From Pegoplata infirma (taxonomy: Eukaryota; Arthropoda; Insecta; Diptera; Anthomyiidae): a stretch of DNA of 64,000 nucleotides. The notes beneath the pieces are model-generated. The model was not told the origin of the DNA, ran no database searches, and was given only the letters and a program-made list of their open reading frames with translations. The stretch spans positions 5,952,001-6,016,000 of the forward strand of contig OY992536.1 in the NCBI GenBank assembly GCA_963921195.1, in the 5' to 3' direction. This document shows, piece after piece, positions 1 to 10,081 of this stretch. Made by a program: the position numbers and the translations under genes. Within the stretch, counting starts at the first letter, position 1. Each line of letters begins with the position of its first letter.

Positions 1-400
1 TTGGGCTGTATCGTGTCTTCCACAGACAGACGGACGGACAGACGGACGGACATCGCTAGAATGTCTTAGAATCGATTACTAATCAATAATATACATATAT
101 ACTTTATGGGGTCCTAGGCCGATATTTCGATGCGTTACACACGGAATGACAAAGTGAGTATACCCCCATACTGTGGGTGGAGGTTATAAAAATCTAGACT
201 CCTGAAGATTTTCACGAATTTGACTTATAGTCATATGTAGGCTAAGTTCGTAAATGGGCAAAATCGGTCCAGGTGGAAAAATGTTTTCCCTTGAAAAACT
301 AAACCAACCTATGAAAAACGACATTTTTTGAAAAAAAAAAAAAATTGTATTTTTGTTCAACAAATGAACCAATTTTCAGTTCCTCTTCTTTTGTAGGCGT
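1..400 (-). mobile_element. mini-me-type element, cut by window edge
   Basis: A GGAC/GACA tract (complement of GTCY) at about 25-52 is followed by the conserved core, a short TA tract near 90-105, the segment with the GATATTTCGATGCGTTAC motif, and a TATACCC/GGAGG hairpin ending near 190. From 190 to about 400 the sequence runs the other way and matches the segment that lies beyond the GTCY tract in the copy at 44.8-45.8 kb (CGGTCCAGG, reversed). The copy is therefore a head-to-head arrangement. No coding capacity is visible. Confidence 0.7.
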
Positions 401-808
401 GGATAAAAAAATAATTTTAATAATGATAAATATTAAAACATTGATATAAAAGTGCAAACATCATTATAAATTAACTTGCCCACATTTATCGCGTAGGAAA
501 AAGTGTCCCCCAATATGGGGATATTAAAAGTATTGAATAACAATAACAAAAGATGTTGAATAACAATAATCGAACTAACATAAACAATCCTCGCGATACA
601 GGTCTTCTAATTTAACCTCTATTTTCACCCCTCACTCTCAGAATCGACCTAACTTATGCTAACATGAATTTATTCCACAGTGTTATGGTAGTGATTTTAC
701 ACGTAGTTTTTAGAGTGTAATGAAGCTCGACTACCCGGAATGCAGCTCATTTAAGACTCACTGAATGATATCATAGTGGCAAAGTGGCGCTCAAAAAGCT
801 AATAGAGG
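401..808. other. unclassified AT-rich sequence
   Basis: I see no open reading frame, repeat family or structured element that matches the rest of the window, only AT-rich sequence with a short CCCC/GGGG hairpin near 507-522. Confidence 0.4.
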
Positions 809-837
809 GAGCACAGTAGAGTGGTTCTTAAAAAATA

Positions 838-1776
838 AAAGTTGGATTTCTGCACGGACGCCCCCTCAGTTTATTAAGATTCATGAAAAAGTTATACCGA
901 AATTTTTTCAAAATTTTCGAAAAGGTTCTTAAGGTCGCACCGGGCTCTTGAAGTTCAGGCCCTGGAGAAAAATAGAAATTTTTGAAAAAAAAAATTAAAT
1001 AAATCATTATGAAACCGGTTTTGTTTAACAATTGACCCTTTATTTATTTAATTAAAAATTTATAGATTTTTCGGACATAGTTAACCCTTTCGTTTTTTTG
1101 AGATCACGCCCAAAGACACAATTTCATGGATTTTAAAATTTTATTCCCATAAATTTAAAAATCTCCAAGTTTTATTGCTCAATTTTATTAAATACATCTT
1201 GGAAAATACATATTCAATTTTGGGTATTTTTCGCTCTTTCAAGTTAGCAGATGTAGCAATTTAATTTTTAGCGATTTTCAAGAAAATGCGTTTTTTCAAC
1301 CATTATTGTGTATTTTTTTGCTTTTAACTATTTTAAATTAACTAAAGTTCGATTGAATGTTGTTCCCATTAACCTCTTTTATACAGTTTTGAAATTTTCC
1401 TAGTCCAGGACATTTTTAACCCATATTTGGGAATAAAATTTTTAAAAACCATGAAATTGTGTATTTGGGCATAATCTTAAAAAAAGGAAATTTTTTTTGA
1501 CCTTGCGTAGTAAAGGTTTACCTATGTCCGAAAAATCTATATATTTTTAATTAAATACTTAGGGTCAATTGTTAAACAAAACCGGTTTCATAATGATTTA
1601 TTTAATTTTTTTTTTTACAAAAAAAAAATTTTCAAAAAAGTCTATTTTGCTCCAGGGCCCGAACTTCAAGAGCCCCGTGCAACCTTAAGAACATTTTCGA
1701 AAATTTTGAAAAAATTTTGGTATAACTTTTTCATGAATCTTAATAAACTGAGGGGGCGTCCCGTGCAGAAATCCAA
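838..1776. repeat. long foldback (two arms of about 450 bp)
   Basis: The left arm from GTTGGATTTCTGCACGGACG at 838 is repeated in reverse complement up to 1776. The centre lies near 1285. Arms differ by scattered substitutions and small indels. Landmarks in both arms are GAGGGGGCGT, AAACCGGTTT and the CTTCAAG segment. It may be the original interior of the surrounding hAT-like element. Confidence 0.8.
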
Positions 1777-2687
1777 CCTTTTTATACCCTCCACTTAGTG
1801 ATAGAGGGTATATATAAGTTTGTCATTCCGTTTGTAACTCATCGAAATATCGGTCTGGGACCCTATAAAGTATATATATTCATGATGCCCGATCGATTTT
1901 AAGACATTCTAGCGATGTCCGTCTGTCCGCCTGTCTGTCTGTGGAAAATGCTCTCGCGGACAAAATATTGCACAGAGATGACTGAAACTTAACATATATA
2001 TTGGAAGTTCTCCCGAGAAGTTTGGTATTGCATTTGAGCGATATCGGTTCAGCGGTTCAAAAGTTATGAACGAAAATGTAAGCACACCTCAAAAATTTCA
2101 GTACATTCAACATAACCTAAAAATACAAAATGCTTTAATTCGGCTTCTGGTTGACATATGTGAACATAATTGAACACCAAATGGTATTTAAACAAGTACG
2201 AACATATGTTTTGACAAAAAAAGAAAAAAATCGCGGATTTTTTTTTACCAAAATTTTTTTTCACGGAAATTTTTTTTAAAATTTTTTTTTTTCAAAAGTA
2301 ATTTCCTTTTAACCCTTTTGCATCCCTTGTATATGTGCCCTTCCTATGATCCTTTGGGTCAATATGACCCAACATTAAAATGTAAACAAAATTCCGTGTA
2401 ACTAAATATGTTTTTATTTCGACCTTTTAATTTTCAAATAAATTAAGTATCCGTATCCGTAATCCGTGTTTTAGTATAAACAAAAATAAGAAAACTAAAA
2501 TAAATAAGCCCTTCCAGAGCAATTATTAAAAAAAAATAAAATCAAATTTGAAATTCAACCTTTTTTTACTTTGAGCCAACACTTAATGCAATGCATTGCG
2601 TTGGTATTAGAAAATGGATTATGAGGCGAAGGAATGCGGGAGTAGTGTTTGTGGACATTTAATTTGAATTTTTTCAAATTATACACA

Positions 2688-3210
2688 TACAAAAAAAAAC
2701 TTTTTCATATTACTAGGAAAAGTCTCGTAATTTTACCATTTTACCAATATTTGACAGTTTTCCTTGTTTTTTAACAAACAAATATGGATCAAAATTTACA
2801 TTTTTTTTTTTAAATTTTACAATTTTTTTTGTAATTTTAAAAATTTCAAAAAAAAATTTACAAAAAAAATCTAGTAAATTCACGAGAATTCCTTGTAATT
2901 TTAATTGCGCCAAAAAATTGTAAATTTACAATTTTATTGATAAAAAGTTGGTAAAATATTATAAAATTACTAGAAATTCTAGTAAAATAGGAATTAGAAA
3001 AAAATCTAGTAAAGTTACGAAATCTCCTTGTAAATTTTATCGTGTCCTAAAATTTGTAAATTTACAATTTTATTGGTGAAAACCTTGTAAAATTACAAAC
3101 TTTTTGGTTAAAAGCTTGTAAAATTACTAGGAATTCTTGTAAAATAGGAGGTAGCTAAAAAAGTAAAAATTTTTTCTTGTAATTTTACAAGGTATTTTTT
3201 TTTTTGAGTG
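2688..3210. mobile_element. TA-flanked shared-TIR element, GTAAAATTAC type
   Basis: The right end is TTTTTTTTGAGTG followed by TA (3211-3212). The left end near 2688 is degenerate (CATACAAAAAAAAAC). The interior is built from variants of CTTGTAAAATTACTAGG and TTGTAAATTTACAA in both orientations. Related copies lie at 40372-40933 and 41043-46187. Confidence 0.6.
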
Positions 3211-3212
3211 TA

Positions 3213-3843
3213 GCTGACTGGGTAGACTATTGCAGGGATTTAATTCCACATAGGGCTAGTTTGACTGATGAGAAACGAATTTTCTCTGTAATTCGTTGTG
3301 CAAGACATTGGACAGTAGACAAAAAAAGGATGTGATCTGCTGGAAAGGCGCCAATCTCAGCTGAACACTTACCGTGGTTATATCTATATAACAATGACGC
3401 ACAACACTCATTCCGACTATGTTCCAATGAGTCAATAGAGCTGGATACCCTACTGTCATTGATGAGCTTTAACGCAGTCCTTTGCACCTGATCAGATAGA
3501 CCTTGAAGCACCTGCCCAGATATGCGAGTTGTATTCCATTTTCGATCGGATATAGGCGGCATAAATAGTGAGATCAGACGGATCTCACTATTTAGGAAAC
3601 CAAGAAACTTGAATGCTTCTTTCGACACTTGAAAAACATGTTTGTTCCAACGAACATCACATTGGATTTTCATGCCTAGAACATCAAGAGTTTCTGATTC
3701 CTCAATAGCTATGCCACCCATGGATACAGATGATGCTGATTCCACAAGCCGTCTGAGGGTAAACACATAACATTGGGCCTTACGAGCATTAAAATATATC
3801 CTATTTGCAAGACCCCACTCGGAGATTGTCGTAAGATCATGCT
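3213..3843 (-). pseudogene. non-LTR retrotransposon reverse transcriptase, C-terminal fragment
   Basis: An open frame on the minus strand (stop near 3227) can be read upstream to about 3840 without a start, giving roughly 205 residues. It begins with DLTTISEWGLANRIYFNARK, the segment just after the polymerase catalytic core in non-LTR reverse transcriptases. It continues with LDVLGMKIQCDVRWNKHV, then QVQRTALKLINDSRVSSS and CCASLLYRYNHGKCSAEI, which resemble the thumb and C-terminal region found in many insect non-LTR elements. The catalytic YxDD region, the endonuclease and everything upstream are absent. The frame is still open over this stretch, so the insertion may be fairly recent or the fragment was captured. 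It lies inside the piggyBac-like element, directly after the end of the shared-TIR element. The clade cannot be fixed by eye. Confidence 0.7.
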
Positions 3844-4639
3844 AACAAGTCCCCTGTAGAACGACTCTACGAAACAGGAGTGAATCGGACTACAGATAAT
3901 TTACCAAGTGGTGATTGATCATGCTCTTCGTGGCCTGCGAGAGCGTAAAGAAAATTGCTATTGGGCGTTAGTTTTCTGGGTTTGTTACCTCACCCTTTTT
4001 TGGGGTTGGCGGGACCTTTGTGGGTTTCTAAAAATCCCACCCACAGTACGAGAACAATAAAATTTTGAACGAAAAACTATTCAATGAAAGCGATTCAATA
4101 AAATCGCTTTGACCGAAAAAATTATTGATCTATCATTCTGAACCCAATTCAATTATATTTAGAAGAAACAAATGGTAAAGTAGAACTAAACTTGAATTAT
4201 CGCTTGTTGGGTCATATTGACCCAAAGGATATTAAATGTGTGTAAATCGTGTGTTTAAATGTGGGGGGGGGGGTTGGAAAAATTTAAATTTTATTATTTT
4301 CTTTTAAAACCATAATTTTTATCCCTGTAATGGATAAATTAAAGTTTCACGTTGATATCTTATAACTAAAGGGAAAAATTTTGCGTTTGAAAACCAAAAT
4401 TGGGTCAAATTGACTCAAGGAGTGCAGAAGGGTTAAATAAAGTTGTTTGCAATAATCTTTTAATCTTTTTTAACTTTTTTACTTGTTGTTTTTAAGAACC
4501 ACCCTAGAGCACACTCTATATTTTGTGGTATTATTATCATTTCTTAGAAGCGCTATGGCCACAATCGCTGTTCCTCCAATGCAGTGTGATATTAAGTCGA
4601 ATTGCCGACGTTGCCGCATACCAAATATGTCCACTGGTA

Positions 4640-5266
4640 CACCCAAAAAAATAAAACTGTAAAGTTAGCAAAAAATTTAGTTAAATTTAACTAAAAAAAC
4701 ACCTGATTTTGAACCTACTAAATTTCTAGTTAATTTAACTAAAAATATTTAGTTAACTTTTCGTAGAATGAATGGTAAAAAAAAAGTAACTTTAACTAAA
4801 AATTCAGCTGAAAATTTTGTAATATTTTTATGTAGGTATTAACAAAAACATTAGTTAAATTCAGCTAAACTTTTTGTAAAAAAATTGTAAGTTTGTTAAA
4901 TATTGATTTTATACACTAACACTTCACTTATTTTTTTATTTTTTTTTTTCACAGCATTAAGTTCAGCTTAAGTAGAACTTATGAGATTTGCATAGGAGAG
5001 TACACAAGAAATTTCTAACATTTTTTCACTCGACAAATATGTTACGAGAAATCAGCAAATTAATTAAAAAAAATTGGTAAACACAGTTTTAAAGTCAACA
5101 AAAAAAATTAATTCAAAATTTGTTCAAAACTAGTATTTTCATAAATTGAACTTAACTAAAAAAAGTAGTTAAAACGCTGATTTTAACTAAAGATTTGCTA
5201 AAAAGCCAGTAAACTCGAGTTAACAAAAAAAAATTTGTTAACTTTACAGTTTTATTTTTTTGAGTG
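4640..5266. mobile_element. TA-flanked shared-TIR element, AGTTAAATTTAACT type
   Basis: Ends are TA-CACCCAAAAAAATAAAACTG (4638) and TTTTATTTTTTTGAGTG-TA (to 5268). The interior near both ends repeats TTAGTTAAATTTAACTA, TTAACTAAAAA and their complements. The centre (about 4905-5030) is T-rich with TTCAGCTTAAG and no repeated word. No open reading frame. Confidence 0.75.
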
Positions 5267-5267
5267 T

Positions 5268-5560
5268 ATTATTATGAACGTAATAAATCGAAAATAAAGG
5301 ATACAAAATACTCTTTAGATTTTTAGACATTCCATTAATGTCCGTCCTTCTGTCTGTAAATAACACGATGCAGTCCAAATAAAAGGGCTTCAATTTTGAA
5401 GTTGGGCACAAATATGTTTTATGGTCCTAGGCAGATTAAGTTCGCAAACAGGAAAAATCGGGTGAGGGGAAAAACCGTCTTCCCTCACGCTTAAGAAGAG
5501 AATATGCCATTATTACATTTTATGTGTACCGGCCATTTTAAATGGAAAACCATTTTCAAT
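5268..5560 (+). mobile_element. mini-me-type fragment
   Basis: TTAGACATTCCATTAATGTCC runs into a short GTCY tract (5339-5356). It is followed by AACACGATGCAGTCC, which is the complement of the GGACTGCATCGTGTTA segment of the copy at 44.8 kb. The TA tract end is missing. Confidence 0.6.
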
Positions 5561-6184
5561 TGAGAACTGTAAACCCGTTTCTGACAAATCTGTCATTTTG
5601 AGTAATTTCGCTATTGTAAAAAATAAGCTATAAATGAATGTTTAATTAAATTATTTAAAGACTCTGAAATAAACATTTTTAATCGGGTCATAAGTTTATT
5701 TTACATTAATTTTAAGTCCTCTTCAAAAAAAATCGTCTATCCCAAAAACTGGGTCACTAAATGAGGTTTTGCTGTTTAAACACACACACACATATTTATG
5801 TAAGTACATTTGTATGTATAACTGTGTATGTTATGCTTTAGTGCATTTGGCCTTAGGGACTTTCTGGTATTCTATATAAAACTTATATTTTTTTCATTTG
5901 GTCTCCTTTTTCTTAAACATTTAAACGTTGAAGGAATATATAGGAGAGGGTTTTAACCCACAATTACTCTAAGAACCTAAATACTTACTAAAGTATAAAG
6001 TACGTAGAATGTGTTTTTTTTTTTTTTTAACACCAAACCCACTATACGTTCAATTTTTAAACTTTGCCAATGATGGCAGTTGGATTAGTTAGAAGAATTT
6101 GAATGAAAAAGTACCAAAAAATAAAATTGCCAAAAGACGTACATTTCTCAGGGTTTAAAACCGGCTCTAAAACTAGTTTTCTGA
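5561..6184. other. unclassified AT-rich sequence with short CA and T tracts
   Basis: Contains a (CA)6 tract near 5778-5792 and a T run near 6013-6028. I found no repeat copies of the remainder elsewhere in the window. Confidence 0.4.
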
Positions 6185-6186
6185 TA

Positions 6187-6393
6187 CACTCAAAATAATT
6201 CTACAGTAAAAGTTTTAGTAAGTCATTTAGTACCCAAATCTACTAATAAGTTACTAATTTTAGTAACTTCAAAGTACTAAAATTAGTAATTTTTACTGAT
6301 TTTGAATAATATTAGTAACAAATTTTAGTATTGGTTACCAATTCCTGCACTAGGTCCTTTTGGACTAAAATATTAGTTAAAATTATTATTGTG
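6187..6393. mobile_element. TA-flanked shared-TIR element, ACTAAAATTAGT type, right end lost
   Basis: TA-CACTCAAAATAATTCTACAG at 6185 opens a stretch of TAGTAACTAATTTTAGTAAC variants. It is the reverse of the copy at 51750-51978, including the ACTAGGTCCTTTTGGACT hairpin. The other terminus is not present; the sequence runs directly into the end of a hAT-like copy. Confidence 0.7.
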
Positions 6394-6519
6394 TTAAAAT
6401 GTTCAAAAATCACTACAATCAGTACATATTTTCAAAAATTAGTACATGGGTTTTTGATCAGTATACGTTACTAAAAATCAGTACATGTGCTGATCAAATC
6501 AGCACAAATGGCCAGCCTA
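6394..6519 (+). mobile_element. terminal fragment of hAT-like TAGGGTGACCA family
   Basis: Iterations of ATCAGTACATGTGCTGATC end in GGCCAGCCTA at 6519, matching the right end of the complete element at 50780-52265. At 6411-6420 the sequence CACTACAATC is uninterrupted where the other copy carries the 51543-52148 insertion. Confidence 0.7.
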
Positions 6520-6757
6520 ATATTGTGTACAAATTCTAAGGATATCTGGAATGGTCACTTTGGGGACTTTCCTTTTAAGGTAACAGGAAGACCCAACAAT
6601 AGATTTTTTTTAACGGCAGATTCGAGTTCAGGGGTTTAAAATACATTAAGATTTGTTGGTACATTAAGACTTGTTGGTCTGGTTTCAAGGTCATAACATT
6701 TTTTGGTGGGGCTGTGAAGTTTGGAAAATTAAAATACCAACAACCCTTCAGAAGGAT

Positions 6758-7540
6758 TAAAAAAAATAAGTAAAAACGTTAGATTCGGTGTTGCCAAATG
6801 TATGGAAACCCTCCACAATGTAAAAAGGTTATTGTAAAAAACATTTCAACATTGAACATTTTTTCAAAGAAATTAACTTTGAAAAAATTAGTTTTTGTGG
6901 AACAAAACGTTCAAAAGTGCATTTAAACGGGTTAAGCACGAAAATTGGAACTTACACATTTTTTGGCTTAAGGACAAAGTCTATTGAAATGGGAAAAATC
7001 TGTCCATACAAACGCCGCTTTAAATTTGGCTTAAATGACTCTAATGACCGTATTATAATAGTTATTTTTTGGAAAATTGGCAGGTAAACTTATTTTGTAC
7101 TGAAATCATGATTCGAAATTTTGAAGGCATCAGATTAGTCGTTCTTGTAGTCCCCATACAAACCACCCTACCGATATTTACATAATTCTCTCAAAATTCA
7201 TGAAAATGCAAAATAATTAATTAAAATTTATATTTTAAGGTGTTAAACCTGTACATTTGTAACCTAATAAAATCTGAATATAATTGGACCATTTTTGCAC
7301 TTAGTCCCGCATATGAAAATTTCGACCGATATTTAGTTAAATCGGTCTATTGGCAACAAAAATAAACCAATTAAACTTTATATGTATGTGTTTTCTTCAC
7401 TAATTAAAGATTTAACAAAAGAAAGATCCATTCGGCTCATGTTTGGACTTGGGACCCATTTACCGGAAAACACTGGTATGGGATATCATATGGTCGGTCT
7501 TGACCAACTATAACTTTCTTACATGTTTATTTTTAGGTTA
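6758..7540. mobile_element. mini-me-type element, rearranged
   Basis: The start at 6758-6820 resembles the AAGTnnnnTTCGGnnTTGCC...ACCCTCCACAATG terminus. From about 6930 to 7535 the sequence follows the 3' part of the complete copy at 39091-39930, with CATACAAACCACCnTnCCGAT, ACCCATTTnCCGG and TATGGTCGGTCTTGACC in the same order. The GTCY tract and core are deleted. Confidence 0.7.
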
Positions 7541-7544
7541 TGAC

Positions 7545-7966
7545 TAGGGATGAGATTTTCATGCACTAAAAAATCGAAAATATGCGCTAAAAAATTCAAA
7601 ATATGCACTAAAAAGCCTAAAAATATGCAAAAAGAATTAAAAAGTGTGCAACAAAAATCTTTTAAAAATCAAAAAATAACGACAGGTTCAAATAGTAACA
7701 TTTAAAAATTTATATAAGCAAGACTTTTTTAGAAATTTAGACAATCTATAAAAAAAAATTAAATCCTTTTCTTATTTTGAAAATAAATTATTAAAATTTT
7801 AAATAGTTTTTTAACAAATAAATTTTAAACTGTGTTTTTTGCTAATTTATGCCAAAATATGCAAAAATATGCATTTAAAAGTTGCAAAAATGCGGAAAAT
7901 ATGCATTTGAAACCAAAATATGCAAAAATATGCATTTTCACCAAAATATGCAAAAATATGCAAAAA
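7545..7966 (+). mobile_element. hAT-like ATATGCA family, left part
   Basis: TAGGGATGAGATTTTCATGC at 7545 matches the terminus of the complete element at 53765-54313 (read from its right end). Iterated AAAATATGCAAAAATATGCA words follow. The right terminus is missing; the next element begins abruptly at about 7967. Confidence 0.7.
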
Positions 7967-8373
7967 CAGATTGCTCTGCTGAAATCAGCAGATTGTTCTG
8001 CTGAAATCGGCAGATTATTCTGCTCAAATCAGCAGTTCGGCTAAAATTGGCAGATTTTTCTGCTAAAATCAGCAGATATTTCTGCTAAAATCAGATTTCT
8101 CTGCTGTCGAACAACACACATGTTTAATAACAAAAACGCCAGATAAAAGTATAAGCTTCCGTAGCGTAGTGGTTAAGAAGTGTACTTTCAAATCGGAAGG
8201 TGGCGAGTTCGATGCTGGCTGGCGGCGTATGTTTTTTTTCTTTTTCTTGTTATATTTATTCACCTCTTATGATAGATATTTAGCAAACCGTGTCTGCTAA
8301 AATCAGCAGATTTCTCATATGGCTCAAAATGGCAGATTTTTCTGCTGATTGGACAGAGAATTTATTTTGAGTG
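7967..8373. mobile_element. shared-TIR element, CTGAAATCAGCAG type, with tRNA-like core
   Basis: The right end TTTATTTTGAGTG-TA (8369-8375) is the shared terminus; the left terminus is lost. CTGCTGAAATCAGCAGATT and close variants repeat about nine times in two blocks (7970-8105 and 8285-8350), flanking a unique middle with a tRNA-like sequence at 8154-8230. Confidence 0.65.
8154..8230 (+). pseudogene. tRNA-derived sequence
   Basis: An A-box-like TAGCGTAGTGGTTAAG (8162-8177) is followed at tRNA spacing by a B-box-like GAGTTCGATGC (8205-8215). The T arm can form a 5-bp stem with one mismatch (GCGAG/CTGGC), and a stem ACTTT/AAGGT sits where the anticodon arm should be, with an oversized loop. 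The acceptor ends pair poorly, so it is unlikely to be a working tRNA. A T run follows at 8232-8239, as in pol III termination. It sits in the middle of the CTGAAATCAGCAG element. Confidence 0.55.
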
Positions 8374-8692
8374 TAACTTTTGAATCGCTTAACCGAAATC
8401 GCTCAATGCGATGGTAAACTTTTAGAGGCAAACAAAAAAATTTTAAAACTCACAAAAAAAAAAAAATAAAAACAAAAACCTAAAAAACTCGAGAAATTCA
8501 TAAAAATACACTATTTTTAAAATTATTTCAGTTTCTTACTATAAATTTGGTAAATTTACACAAATTGCGTAATTCTACCTGAAATTAATGGAAATTTGCA
8601 CAATTTAAGGAAGTATATTTTTTAAATTTGTTGAAATTCACCCAATTTATAGTTTTAAAAAGTTTTAAAATTCCGAAAAATTCATGAAAAGT
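8374..8692. repeat. mini-me scrap and AAATTGGGTAAATT repeat
   Basis: At 8376-8420 AACTTTTGAATCGCTTAACC resembles a mini-me interior segment, reversed. At 8515-8655 there are several TAAATTnGGTAAATTTnC / ACCCAATTTATAG words. The same words surround the hAT-like insertion at 19808-21967. Confidence 0.45.
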
Positions 8693-8693
8693 A

Positions 8694-9448
8694 CACTCAA
8701 AATAATCACTCTGTTAAATTACAGAGATACTCTGCTGAGCCAGCAGAAAATACCATAGATTTCCAACCAGCAAGATTTTTTGTTATTTTACGAAGAAAAC
8801 TCAGTAAAATGATTTCGATAAAAAAAAAACTGTAAATTTACAGAATCATCTGTAAAATATTGATAAAAGCGACCAGAATTTTACTATTTTATTTACTATT
8901 TGATTTCTGATCAATTTCTCTTTCCTTAATGTGTAAGTAGTGTTGACAATTGGAAAATGCCACCGAGAAAATTTGACCGCTTTAATGCTTCCAAATTGTA
9001 AAATTACCTTTTTTATTTTTGTGAAAATTACGATGTGTTTTACGAGTACCTCCAATTTTACCCGACATCCTCGTAAAATTTACCAGGTTTTATTGTAATT
9101 TAAGACGCTTTTTAAAGAGCGGTTGAAATATTTGGGAGTTTTTTGAAGAGTTTTTATTTAAAAACTGTATTACAGAGCAACAAGTAAAATTACAGTTGAA
9201 ATTTAGTATTTTGCTTACGAGAAAATGTATAAAATCTGTATTTTAACAAAAAACTCTGTTTATTATCTGTAAAATAGAGATTACAAAGTAAAAAGTAAAA
9301 TTACAGATAAAATTTTGTTTTTCGGTTACAAGAAAATACAAAGTATATTCTTAAAATCTGTATTTCGACAGATAACTTTGTCAAATGTCTGTCGAATTGA
9401 GATTACAGTCATTTTACAGAGTTTTTAACAGAGTAATTATTTTGAGTG
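8694..9448. mobile_element. TA-flanked shared-TIR element, CTGTAAATTTACAG type, copy 1
   Basis: Ends are TA-CACTCAAAATAATCACTCTG and CAGAGTAATTATTTTGAGTG-TA. The subterminal regions repeat CTGTAAATTTACAGA, CTGTTAAATTACAGAG and reversed forms. The middle (about 8900-9120) is less repetitive. A second copy lies at 18565-19582. Confidence 0.8.
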
Positions 9449-9543
9449 TAAAGAGAATTCAGAAAAATTCTCAAAATATATGTATATTAAAAATATTTGA
9501 AAATACGAAAAAAAAATAGAAAATTGGAAAAAACTTAAAATAA

Positions 9544-10078
9544 CACAGTGATATAAAGTTGAACTTTCCGAATCGGGATGGAATGAAACCAAAGCAAACG
9601 AAAGTTGACATTTTACATAACAAAAGCCTAAGACTTTTTTTTTAGACCATCGCTAGATTTTTTTGCACACATTTAAAGTTGGTGATTTTAAAGCATTTAA
9701 AGTTTTCGTGTACTAAACATTTCCTACTTTATTGGCCCCTGGTGGTGCCTTTATTGGACATGTGGGGTCCAGCGTCCAAACTTTAGCACGAAATTACGTT
9801 TACTATAACCGGTATGAATTTCGCTGCAATCGGTCCAGTACCTAGTTACTGAAGAGCCAAATTATTAAAAATAAACCGCTGTGCACCGTTGCGTATGATT
9901 GTTATTTAAAGGCAATTTCAAAATTAATCATACGTCACTTATACATTTTTCGAGCAATTATTAATTTAATTATAATAAAAGTTCACCAACTACAAATGAG
10001 TGTAAAAATCTAGCGCTGAACTAAAAAATAGTTTTTTTTTTTGTTTCATCCCATTCCGATTTTAGTTGTTGCACTGTG
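9544..10078. mobile_element. CACAGTG-ended element with TAA duplication
   Basis: TAA-CACAGTGATATAAAGTTG at the left and TTGTTGCACTGTG-TAA at the right, with inverted subterminal CGGGATGGAATG / CATCCCATTCCG. The 3-bp TAA duplication and CACWG ends recall CMC/EnSpm-like elements, although TWA targets also occur with PIF/Harbinger; the type is unsettled. The interior has ATAACCGGTATGAATTTCGC, shared with 25.8 kb and 32.98 kb. Confidence 0.7.
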
Positions 10079-10081
10079 TAA

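Larger units (their letters stand above)
2313..4432. mobile_element. piggyBac-like element, nonautonomous
   Basis: TTAA at 2309-2312 and 4433-4436 brackets inverted ends CCCTTTTGCATCCCTT and (reversed) CCCTTCTGCACTCCTT. Subterminal sequence is also inverted: CCTTTGGGTCAATATGACCC near 2350 and its complement near 4208. TTAA targets and CCCTTT ends are typical of piggyBac-type transposons. The interior contains a shared-TIR element, a reverse transcriptase fragment and an 11-base G run at 4263-4273. No transposase remains. Confidence 0.75.
1777..4488 (+). mobile_element. mini-me-type element, split by piggyBac-like insertion
   Basis: It begins with a TATACCCTC...GAGGGTATA hairpin (1783-1812), then a TA tract, the core and a GTCY tract (1917-1941). 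The far end, TTAACTTTTTTACTTGTTG at 4470-4488, matches the ACTTGTTTT terminus of other copies. The middle is replaced by the element at 2313-4432. Confidence 0.65.
817..4506. mobile_element. hAT-like nonautonomous element, composite
   Basis: The ends are inverted: TAGAGTGGTTCTTAAAAA at 817 and its near-complement ending in GAACCACCCTA at 4506. Flanks are GAGCACAG (809-816) and GAGCACAC (4507-4514), a target duplication matching at 7 of 8 bases. TAG-type ends with 8-bp duplications fit the hAT superfamily, which is inference because no transposase is present. The interior holds a 940-bp foldback, a mini-me copy, a piggyBac-like element, a shared-TIR element and a reverse transcriptase fragment, so this is the oldest layer of the nest. 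Confidence 0.65.
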
